Both the position numbers and the translations under genes were made by a program. DNA of 41,571 bases from a virus, in IMG/VR virus record IMGVR_UViG_3300021335_001660, positions 1 through 41,571 of that record. The stretch is one strand, 5' to 3'. Under the pieces are notes generated by a model, which saw only the letters and a program-made list of their open reading frames with translations, made no database searches and was not told the DNA's origin. Position 1 is the stretch's first letter; every line of letters starts with the position of its first letter. Of the stretch, positions 23,381-30,805 are shown piece by piece.

Positions 23381-24826
23381 TTCTTATCCTTACTATGCGA
23401 ATGTTATTCTTACCATGCCTGAACCACCCATATTGCCACCTGCACAACATTTTGCCCAGTTACCACAATATGAACTCTGTCCTGTTTGTCCGCCACCTGC
23501 AGGCCAGTTAACATAACATGCACAGTTACACCACGCTTCTGCGTTTGCACCTGCACTGTGTTTACCTACAAAAGGTGCTGATCCTGACATTCCCCAGTCT
23601 GCTGATTTACATTGACATCCACCGTGTCCACCTGTTACACCGGTTGATCCCATAATTCCAAAGTCTGCTCCAAAAATTCCACAAATTAAACAGTTAGCAC
23701 ATGTTTGTGTATGGTTTGGTCCCCATGCACCACCGTTACACATCCAACCCGGACATCCACCTACTGTACAAAAATTACTTAGGTTGTGACCATTAACATA
23801 ACTTTTACATCCCATACCTGCTACACAAGTATGTGATTTACTACAACGCCATGTTCCGCCTGCACAAATTGAATATGTACAACCTGGACACGTACTAATA
23901 GTTTTTACTGCATAGTTACCACCTGATCCACCTGCTGAGTGTGTACAGTTGTTACAGCAAGTAGCGCCTGCGCCACCGCCTCCACCTGACCAAATTTCGA
24001 ATACTACTTTTGAAGTGTTAGCTGGAACTGTCCAGTAACAACACTTACCATTTGCTTGTTCACAACAGTCGCCAGCATCTGAACATGCATGACATTTAAT
24101 GCCACGTTCATTATAGACCCACCAAACACAATATTTGTTACCAGCACCTGCACCTAGTTTAGCCGCCGTAATACTATTGTCTTGGAAGTTGTCTGCTGTT
24201 AATGTTTTATAACTTGCGTATGTTGCCATTATTTTCTTTCCTTATACAAACGTTATTTTTACTATGCCAGATCCACCTTGACCTGAACCACCTGCACAAC
24301 ATTTTGCCCAGTTACCACAGTAACTAGATGTTCCTGGAACGCCGCCACCTGCTGGCCAAACAATATGACATCCACAAGCACACCATGCTTCGTTAGTAGT
24401 TGTACCACCGTAAGTTCCAATACCTGCGGCCGCTCCTGTCCAACCTGTTTGTCCGTGACATCTACAAGTTGTTGTACCTGCTTTAATACCCATACCGCCC
24501 ATCATTCCAAAGTCGTGTCCAAAAATTCCACAAATCAAACAGTTAGCACAGTTTGTTACAGCATGTCTTTGACCCCATGCATCTCCATTACACATCCAAC
24601 CGCCACAAGCACCAGTAACACAAAAGTTACTTAGATTATGACCATTAACATAAGATTTACATCCCATGCCTGCTGAACATGTATGTGATTTACCACATGG
24701 CCAACTACCGCCAGCACAAACACTATATTGACATCCTGGATTAGTGTTGATTGTTTTAATTGCATAGTTTCCGCCTGCGCCGCCAATTGCAAATGAACAA
24801 CAATTACAACATGTATGTCCTGGGCC
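23073..24826 (-). repeat. 53-base exact match between adhesin copies 1 and 3
   Basis: Positions 23073-23125 and 24774-24826 are identical over 53 bases, while flanking codons differ. They encode the CCNCCSFAIGGAG region. Copy 2, which lies between, does not share the exact match. Only the two end segments are repeated, not the interval between them. Confidence 0.8.
23393..24229 (-). CDS. Cys/Gly-rich putative adhesin, copy 2
   Basis: 278 residues with 30 cysteines. It shares the frame of its neighbours: NERGIKCHAC, CCYW, VVFEIWSGGGGG, ATCCNNC, MGCKSYVNGHNLSNFCTVGGC, GIFGADFGIMG, and the end block NWAKCCAGGNMGGSGMVRITFA. It is the most different of the three: it has TVPANTSK in place of CVPDxV, and a different stretch STGVTGGHGGCQCKSADWGM before NAEAWCNCAC. 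GGAAAG and AGGAT ribosome-binding sites precede the copies, which are separated by only 11-12 bases, so all three are read as one unit. Divergence in fixed windows between invariant cysteines is what selection on a receptor-binding loop would leave; function is not proven. Confidence 0.75.
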   Translation of the reverse strand: MATYASYKTLTADNFQDNSITAAKLGAGAGNKYCVWWVYNERGIKCHACSDAGDCCEQANGKCCYWTVPANTSKVVFEIWSGGGGGAGATCCNNCTHSAGGSGGNYAVKTISTCPGCTYSICAGGTWRCSKSHTCVAGMGCKSYVNGHNLSNFCTVGGCPGWMCNGGAWGPNHTQTCANCLICGIFGADFGIMGSTGVTGGHGGCQCKSADWGMSGSAPFVGKHSAGANAEAWCNCACYVNWPAGGGQTGQSSYCGNWAKCCAGGNMGGSGMVRITFA

Positions 24827-25081
24827 GCCACCTCCGCCGCCCCAGATTTCAAATGTTACTTTGTAAACATTGTCTGGTACACACCAGTAACAACATCTAC
24901 CATTTGCCTGTTGACAACAGCCACTATGTCTAGCACACATATGGCATTGCATACCGCGTTCGTTGAACACCCATTGTGTTCTACGACAAGCGCCAGCTCC
25001 TGGTTGCAGTTTAGATCTAGTAATAGATCCATCTGGTATACCTTCTGACGTAACCTTTTTATAACTTGCGTATGATGCCAT
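24242..25081 (-). CDS. Cys/Gly-rich putative adhesin, copy 3
   Basis: 279 residues with about 31 cysteines, closest to copy 1. Both have CVPDxVxxVTFEIW, GPGHTCCNCCSFAIGGAGGNY and NPGC/SPGCQYSVCAGG. An exact 53-base DNA match with copy 1 (24774-24826 and 23073-23125) points to recent duplication or gene conversion. Its private segment is GIKAGTTTCRCHGQTGWTGAAA. The final domain ends CCAGGSGQGGSGIVKITFV. Transcription is probably from the CTAAATA motif at 25918, through the two small genes before it. Confidence 0.75.
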   Translation of the reverse strand: MASYASYKKVTSEGIPDGSITRSKLQPGAGACRRTQWVFNERGMQCHMCARHSGCCQQANGRCCYWCVPDNVYKVTFEIWGGGGGGPGHTCCNCCSFAIGGAGGNYAIKTINTNPGCQYSVCAGGSWPCGKSHTCSAGMGCKSYVNGHNLSNFCVTGACGGWMCNGDAWGQRHAVTNCANCLICGIFGHDFGMMGGMGIKAGTTTCRCHGQTGWTGAAAGIGTYGGTTTNEAWCACGCHIVWPAGGGVPGTSSYCGNWAKCCAGGSGQGGSGIVKITFV

Positions 25082-25101
25082 TTACGTTTCCTTAATAATT
25101 C

Positions 25102-25551
25102 TTATACAGTAAAGATACGCCATCCGTAGCTATCGCCCGAATAAACAATATCAAATGCCGCGCCTTCTGTACTAACAGTTAAATCTGCACTATCACCTTG
25201 GATTAGCTTACCGTTTCTACCAATTGTCAAAGCATTGGAATCAAAAGTTTTTCTTAAGTCGAAGAATCTTATGATATCACCTGTTGCTGGACTGCCTGGT
25301 AAAGTAACTGTAAAGCCGCCACCGTTAGTGTCACAGAACAACTGTTGTCCTGATTGTGCCGAAAATGTTGTTGTTACTGTCACGCCATTAAGAACACCAA
25401 CTGGTAACCAAGCTGTACCATTGTATAATTCTAAGTTTGTTAACTCAGTATTAAACCTTAGTGCGCCAGCTCCTGCGTCTGTTGTTCTTTGTGCCGTAGT
25501 TCCAAAAGGGACAGTTAAACCTGGTGAACCTACTGATAATCTTCTTCCCAT
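25102..25551 (-). CDS. Small fibre-type virion protein with GTTAQR module
   Basis: 149 residues. The N-terminus carries PFGTTAQRTTDAGAGALRFN followed by LELYNGTAWLPVG, a module that recurs in the 1238-residue protein and in the partial gene at 40967. The C-terminal half (TLPGSPATGDIIRFFDLRKT, then NALTIGRNGKLIQG and a final GWRIF) is a beta-rich domain common at the ends of phage fibre and fibre-adaptor proteins. There is no enzymatic motif. It lies between a 108-residue gene and the Cys-rich adhesins, so it may be an adaptor for them. This role is inferred. Confidence 0.72.
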   Translation of the reverse strand: MGRRLSVGSPGLTVPFGTTAQRTTDAGAGALRFNTELTNLELYNGTAWLPVGVLNGVTVTTTFSAQSGQQLFCDTNGGGFTVTLPGSPATGDIIRFFDLRKTFDSNALTIGRNGKLIQGDSADLTVSTEGAAFDIVYSGDSYGWRIFTV

Positions 25552-25571
25552 TGCTTTATCCTATCCTTATG

Positions 25572-25898
25572 TTATGCCGCCGGTACGGCTGTTTCAATAC
25601 CCATAACCATTGAGGTTACAGATGCTTGAGATGATCTTACCACAACTTTTTTAGTTGCGTCAATTACAATACCTGTTCTCTCAAGTACGCCATTTGGACC
25701 AACGGATACATCATACTCTAAGTATTCTGCCGCTCCTGGTGTATCTCCAGTACTTGTTGATAATCTAATGTTTGCTGTGTTTGTACCTCTATTACAAAAG
25801 TTCACAGTAATAACACTATATGTATCAGCTGGTACTGTATAGATCGTAGTATTTGTATTTGCTGAAAGATCACTTGATCCTAATATTCCTGATGCCAT
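25572..25898 (-). CDS. Small virion protein, beta-sandwich type, 108 residues
   Basis: The protein has the pattern YTVPADTYSVITVNFCNRG, then VGPNGVLERTGIVIDATKKVVVRSS. The same order of blocks occurs in the 109-residue protein at 36772-37101 (YTTPAATSTTVIGMNIANL, LPPNTAM, KIVLDASNTLYVTSD), suggesting that the two are distant paralogues. Proteins of this size and pattern are common in marine myovirus structural clusters, but their role is not known. It follows a CTAAATA late motif and AGGAG. Confidence 0.7.
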   Translation of the reverse strand: MASGILGSSDLSANTNTTIYTVPADTYSVITVNFCNRGTNTANIRLSTSTGDTPGAAEYLEYDVSVGPNGVLERTGIVIDATKKVVVRSSQASVTSMVMGIETAVPAA

Positions 25899-25917
25899 TT
25901 TATTACTCCTATGTTAG

Positions 25918-25924
25918 TATTTAG
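25918..25924 (-). promoter_or_regulatory. T4-type late promoter motif before the small-protein/adhesin operon
   Basis: CTAAATA on the minus strand, about 19 bases before the ATG at 25898, with AGGAG between. It overlaps the gap just after the 1613-residue gene. It probably drives 25898 to 22541. Confidence 0.58.
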
Positions 25925-25927
25925 CCA

Positions 25928-28900
25928 TTATGTTTTACTTGTTAAAAAGTAAGCAAATGCAACTGGACTTCCACTTACACCGCCGTTAAAGTTCATTCCC
26001 GTAGTTACGGTAATTGGACTATTATCAGTAGTACCTATTGTATTACCAGTAATATTTATTTTACCTGCTGTAACTGCGTTAACGTTCAGAGAGCTACTAC
26101 CTCCACCAATCTGTGAATTGATATATGTAATAATTGCCCTTTGTGTCGGAACAACGTTATCTGAATTAGCACTAAATGTACCATCTGTACTAAATTCATT
26201 AATAACAGCGCCGCCTTGTCCTAAGCCAACTGCACCTAGTGACAATTCTTGTAGTCCTGCTAAACTAAATGCACTTGTATTCAAGCTCGCAGATCCTGTT
26301 GACTGTTCAACGTTGAACAATCTACCAACTCTAAAGTTACCATCTTGGTCAGTACTTGTGTAGAATATTCTACCTCCGCCTGATTCTTGAACTTCATCGT
26401 TCGGATCGTTAGCAACAGACGGTGTTCCTGGGTAGTTAGTACTTGCAAAGTTACCTGTACCAATATCTAGGAAGTCGTGTCCTGTTAATCTTACTTGACT
26501 AAATCTCTTTCTTATTGTAATGTTAGTACCATGCTCTGGAGCAGTTTCAACTCCTAAGTCTGGTGATATTTGTAAGTTAGCAGTATAGTTACCTGCACTA
26601 CCTAACAATTCTCTAACAAACACAATTTTAAAGAATCTATCGTCGCCATCGAGTTGTAAGTTTGCACCTTCAGTTGGAACGTCACTCATTCCGTAAACAT
26701 TCATAAACTGTGCTGATTGATACAAGTCAGCATATCCATCGCCGCTTACTGTTCCACCAGCTGTTTCAAAGTCTATACCTCTTGATGTCCATGTAGGCTG
26801 TGTTAGTACACCGCTACCAATTCTACACTGCCACGGAACTTCAGTAGTTTCGCTTGGGTCTGTAATTGTTAGTGTTGGAGTACTTGTATAACCGCTACCT
26901 GGATTAACAATGTAGAATTGTGTAATTCTTCCAGTAGTTACACCAGCTCTAACTTGTGCCCCTGATCCGCCGCCGCCAATAACTTGGATTCTTGGCTCAA
27001 TACTGTATGCTGATGTAGCATCAAGTGTTGCCGCGATACCGTTAGTTGGATGCCATGTTTCCCATCCTGCCGCGTTATCACTTTCTTTTGCAATACTTGC
27101 AACTTTAGTACCTGGATTGTATGCACTAATAAATCCATACTGTCCTGCACCTGTACCTGCTGTAATTACAACTCTCATACCAATGTATTTTGTACTGTTA
27201 GCTGTTTCAGTGTTTGATAATGTAATAGAAGTTGTGTTACCACCCTGTGCAGTATTTTCACTGCTTGAGTAACCTCTACCACCAATTGAATCAGCGTCAT
27301 TAAACAGTCCGTCACTGTTAGTATCTTTTTCGTTATAACTAGATCCGTCATCTGGGTTACGTAATCTAACTTCAAACAATCCGTTATTAACAACGTTTGC
27401 GTTAGCAACTACAGCACCATAGCCGTCTCCACTAATTGTATATGTTGCACTTGTATAGTTGTTACCAGCGTTAGTATATTCAAAGTGAATAATTTGACTT
27501 CCGTCTGTTAATGCTCTACCAATTTGTGCTTCAAGTTTTCTGTTGTTTACACCACCGGTTGTTGGAATCTCAGTAACGTCAATAAATTCTGATACTGCAC
27601 CTTTGTCACCGTATGAACAGTTACCATTAGTACCACGTATCTTACCGCCGTTTTCTGCAAGGTATCCAATATGAGCATAGTATGAGAATACTGAAACAAG
27701 TTCTGCTCTACCTAAGTTAGTTACCCATGCACCAATACCATCACTTAAGATTTGTGTAAAGTCGTTAGCAACAATCGAATCGTTACCACCGTTGTGTATT
27801 GATCCGTCTACTTTTAGTCCAATACATGCTGTACCAAAGTTTGTTACACCTTGTACATATGGTGAACGTGATGTAATCCATACACGATCGTCATCTGGTC
27901 CCCACCCTGGATCTAGTGAACAATATGCTCCTGCTGATGGACGTTTAGTTCCGTAAGCGTTTGCACTTCCTAATGTTCCTGTTAATCCACCTAGTGTTTG
28001 GTTTCTAATACCTGTACCATCTCTTAGTAAGTACATATTCTCTGTTGCAGATCCGTTTACACCATTACCATAGTATAGACCCATCATTAATGTTGCATAG
28101 TTACTTCCTTCACCTGTTCCGTGAATTAAGTCATAAATGAAAGCATCTACATAATAACCTACATCTCTTTCACATTTTGCTTCGTTAAATGTGTATGAAG
28201 GATAGTTTACATTAATGTATTTTGTAACATCACGTCCGATAAACGCTTTGTTTAAGTGTAATATTCTAGCCGCCGCAAACTTATCTTGGTCATCTACTCT
28301 TGCATTTACACCTCTAAATGTTGGTGCAGTACTATCGCCTGATGCTCCGTTAACTTGATAATCAACTTGATCATATAGTTCTTGTGCTAAGTTTGTTACA
28401 TATGTAGACGAAGCTGAAGTACTCCAAGGCTTACTAACATTCTGTGTAAGTGTGTTACCAGTTTGTCTTGTAATACTTGTACCTTCAATTATGTCATCAA
28501 GTATTGATTTCATATGTAAAATACCAGCTAGTGAATATGTTGTATCACTTGACTGTGTTTGTTGACCTGCTGGTTCAACTCTTGTACTACGTAATTCGTC
28601 ACCAACAATAGCTGTTAGTTCCGGAACTCTAATAGGTAGTACTTCGGTATATGTTCCTGTTTTAACATAGATAACTTTGTGTGTTTTCTTTGCTGTAGGA
28701 ACTGTATAACCTGCACCTAGTGAAACAGCTGATGTAATAATAGCCATACTTGCTGTTAATTCTGCTAATGCACCTGGTTCTTCAACTCTTGTAGCGTCTT
28801 TGATTTGTAAGTATCTATCACCTGATGCAACACTATCTAAATCTTGATAGTCTGCCGCTGGAGTAGCACTGTCTAGTACATCTTCTACTAGAGTAATTAC

Positions 28901-30769
28901 AAAGTTAAGTGCCGCAACGTTTTGTGCTTCCGAACCTGTTGTAAAGTAATCTGGACTTACATTGTCTTTCATTGCTTGTGCAACTCTAACAGTATGTACA
29001 TTTCCACCTTTTTTAAGATCTAATACAATACCGTCTAGAGCAAAACCTGCTAGTCTTTGGAACTTAGCTTCATCAAAAGCAAAACCAATAAAGAATGGTG
29101 ATGTCTGTGTAATGATTTGTCTCTTAGCCCATTTAGCAGTTTCATATGCTATAAACATTCTGTTTTCTTCTAACAGTGATGCCGCATTTGGATTTTTAGG
29201 TCCGTTTTCAATTGCCTCACAAGCGTAACGAATTGATTTCCAAGGACGATCAAGTGTTGCGCCAGCTGTTGGGAATTTTTCGCTTGCACCATTAGTTGCA
29301 ACATAGTAAACATCTGGTGTTAATCCAAAGTCTTTCCATTCAGGTATTCCACTTGCACTTACACTTAGTACTTGACCTTCTGAGCCAATTGGTAATCTTG
29401 CAGGTCCTGATCCTGAACGATAAAGTATATCACCTTCAGTAGTAATTGCTGATTCTTCAGCACCACTTGCTAGTGTGTTCCAATATGTACCATCATCTGC
29501 AGATGGTTTATTTGAACCGCTTGATGTGTGTGCTAGAATACAAATGTAACTTATTAAGCCTTCACGTACTGTGTCACCTGCATCATATAATGTAGCAGTT
29601 GTCCACCCGTTTTTCCATTCAATACCTTGGTTAAGTCTTGACCAATAAGTAGAGTTTGGTGGGCGTTGTGCTTGGTTGTCAGCAATAGCTAGGTAAGTAT
29701 AACCACCTAGTCTAACAACGTCACCAATTCTATAATCTTGGTTAGATGAATCTTCTCCCCAGTCGCCTCTATTATTAAATCCTGAAGTTACAAGATCGTA
29801 CTTACTGCTTGATGCTGGATTTTCTGCGTAAACATTATCGTTAGCAACATATTGGTTACCACCGTAAGTTACAAAGTCACCTGGTTGATATCTTTCATAT
29901 GGATTCCAAGTGTTTTCAAATTCTAGTCCTGGAACAAAAATTTCCCAATTTGCAATATCAGCTTGTAGTGTACCTAATTGTGAATCTGGATTTGTAGCAA
30001 CTGATGTATGATGAGTTGTACAAATATAAAGTGTAGCACCAAACATAACAACGTCATTAACTTTATAGCGTGTTACATTAGTCCATTCACCTAAGTAATC
30101 AAACCCTTTGTTTAGATAATCCCATTTTGATTGATCTGCTTCAAGGCCGTTTGCGGCTGTAGCATTTGAAGTATGTCCGGTGTTACAAACATAAAGTGTT
30201 CCACCATACTTAATAATGTCATTAACTTTATAACGAGTTGATACAGCCCAATTCTGTTTCCAGTCTTGACCTTCTGAGAACAAATCCCATTTTAAAATAT
30301 CTTGTTCAAGTCCAAGTGCATTACTAGCCGCGGCAGTGTGACCAGTGTTACACAAGTAAATGTTACCACCATATTTTACCAAGTCGTTTGCTTTATAAAC
30401 TGTTCCAGCTACCCAATTATCTTTCCAGTCAATTGATGTAGCAAACTGATCCCATTTTGATTGATCAGCTTCTAGTGTTGCTTGTGCTGTGTGGCCAGTG
30501 TTACAAATGTAAATAATACCACCGTATCTTACGATGTCATTAATTTTATAAAATGTTGCTGTTGACCAATCACTTTGCCATTTTGTACCATCACTGAATA
30601 AGTTCCAATGTGATGCATCTGTGTAGAAGTCAGCACTGGAAGTGTGTCCCTTCACTGCAACGTAAGTACGTCCACCGTATCTAATTACGTCATCTTTTAG
30701 GTACGCCGTGCCTGTAGTCCACGAGTCCTTCCAAATAAATCTAATTCTACCTAGCTTAAATTCTGCCAT
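25928..30769 (-). CDS. Giant virion protein with N-terminal carbohydrate-binding-like repeats, 1613 residues
   Basis: Residues about 1-435 hold eight repeats of about 50 residues of the pattern W-x-T-x-Y-x-x-ND-x-V-x-YGG-x-x-Y-x-C-x-x-x-HTS, like small carbohydrate-binding modules of the CBM5/12 type. An LPIGSEGQVL linker leads to a pectin-lyase-like region starting YYVATNGASEKFPTAGATLD. About residues 800-900 carry LNKAFIGRDV...KCERDVGYYVDAFIYDL, shared with the 1979-residue protein. Next comes HNGGNDSIVANDFTQ...YYAHIGYLAENGG, and the end has RLTGHDFLDIGTGNF, FYTSTDQDGNFRVG and a VVPTQRAIITYI tail. The last blocks are shared with its 1860-residue neighbour, so the two are paralogues. The domains suggest a polysaccharide-binding or depolymerising fibre. 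No catalytic residues can be assigned from sequence. Confidence 0.83.
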   Translation of the reverse strand: MAEFKLGRIRFIWKDSWTTGTAYLKDDVIRYGGRTYVAVKGHTSSADFYTDASHWNLFSDGTKWQSDWSTATFYKINDIVRYGGIIYICNTGHTAQATLEADQSKWDQFATSIDWKDNWVAGTVYKANDLVKYGGNIYLCNTGHTAAASNALGLEQDILKWDLFSEGQDWKQNWAVSTRYKVNDIIKYGGTLYVCNTGHTSNATAANGLEADQSKWDYLNKGFDYLGEWTNVTRYKVNDVVMFGATLYICTTHHTSVATNPDSQLGTLQADIANWEIFVPGLEFENTWNPYERYQPGDFVTYGGNQYVANDNVYAENPASSSKYDLVTSGFNNRGDWGEDSSNQDYRIGDVVRLGGYTYLAIADNQAQRPPNSTYWSRLNQGIEWKNGWTTATLYDAGDTVREGLISYICILAHTSSGSNKPSADDGTYWNTLASGAEESAITTEGDILYRSGSGPARLPIGSEGQVLSVSASGIPEWKDFGLTPDVYYVATNGASEKFPTAGATLDRPWKSIRYACEAIENGPKNPNAASLLEENRMFIAYETAKWAKRQIITQTSPFFIGFAFDEAKFQRLAGFALDGIVLDLKKGGNVHTVRVAQAMKDNVSPDYFTTGSEAQNVAALNFVITLVEDVLDSATPAADYQDLDSVASGDRYLQIKDATRVEEPGALAELTASMAIITSAVSLGAGYTVPTAKKTHKVIYVKTGTYTEVLPIRVPELTAIVGDELRSTRVEPAGQQTQSSDTTYSLAGILHMKSILDDIIEGTSITRQTGNTLTQNVSKPWSTSASSTYVTNLAQELYDQVDYQVNGASGDSTAPTFRGVNARVDDQDKFAAARILHLNKAFIGRDVTKYINVNYPSYTFNEAKCERDVGYYVDAFIYDLIHGTGEGSNYATLMMGLYYGNGVNGSATENMYLLRDGTGIRNQTLGGLTGTLGSANAYGTKRPSAGAYCSLDPGWGPDDDRVWITSRSPYVQGVTNFGTACIGLKVDGSIHNGGNDSIVANDFTQILSDGIGAWVTNLGRAELVSVFSYYAHIGYLAENGGKIRGTNGNCSYGDKGAVSEFIDVTEIPTTGGVNNRKLEAQIGRALTDGSQIIHFEYTNAGNNYTSATYTISGDGYGAVVANANVVNNGLFEVRLRNPDDGSSYNEKDTNSDGLFNDADSIGGRGYSSSENTAQGGNTTSITLSNTETANSTKYIGMRVVITAGTGAGQYGFISAYNPGTKVASIAKESDNAAGWETWHPTNGIAATLDATSAYSIEPRIQVIGGGGSGAQVRAGVTTGRITQFYIVNPGSGYTSTPTLTITDPSETTEVPWQCRIGSGVLTQPTWTSRGIDFETAGGTVSGDGYADLYQSAQFMNVYGMSDVPTEGANLQLDGDDRFFKIVFVRELLGSAGNYTANLQISPDLGVETAPEHGTNITIRKRFSQVRLTGHDFLDIGTGNFASTNYPGTPSVANDPNDEVQESGGGRIFYTSTDQDGNFRVGRLFNVEQSTGSASLNTSAFSLAGLQELSLGAVGLGQGGAVINEFSTDGTFSANSDNVVPTQRAIITYINSQIGGGSSSLNVNAVTAGKINITGNTIGTTDNSPITVTTGMNFNGGVSGSPVAFAYFLTSKT
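29465..30769 (-). repeat. Eight carbohydrate-binding-like repeats at the start of the 1613-residue protein
   Basis: Each unit has a Trp about 7 residues before a Tyr, then (N/D)D-x-(V/I/L)-(R/K)-YGG-x-x-Y-x-(C/A) and HT(S/A), and a Trp about 10-15 residues later. The third and fourth units are close copies (DLVKYGGNIYLCNTGHT and DIIKYGGTLYVCNTGHT); units six to eight are more diverged. Boundaries are approximate. Confidence 0.75.
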
Positions 30770-30796
30770 TTTTTGCTCCGTTCTTGATATTATACA

Positions 30797-30804
30797 TATT
30801 TATC
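30797..30804 (-). promoter_or_regulatory. T4-type late promoter motif before the 1613-residue gene
   Basis: GATAAATA on the minus strand about 27 bases before the ATG at 30769, followed by a TATAAT and ACGGAG. It lies in the short gap after the 1860-residue gene. Confidence 0.55.
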
Positions 30805-30805
30805 A

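Noticed and set aside
24365-25048. Ser/Thr/Cys-rich frames on both strands within the Cys-rich adhesin genes
   Set aside because: They follow from the repeated TGT/ACA composition of those genes and have no motif or start signal.
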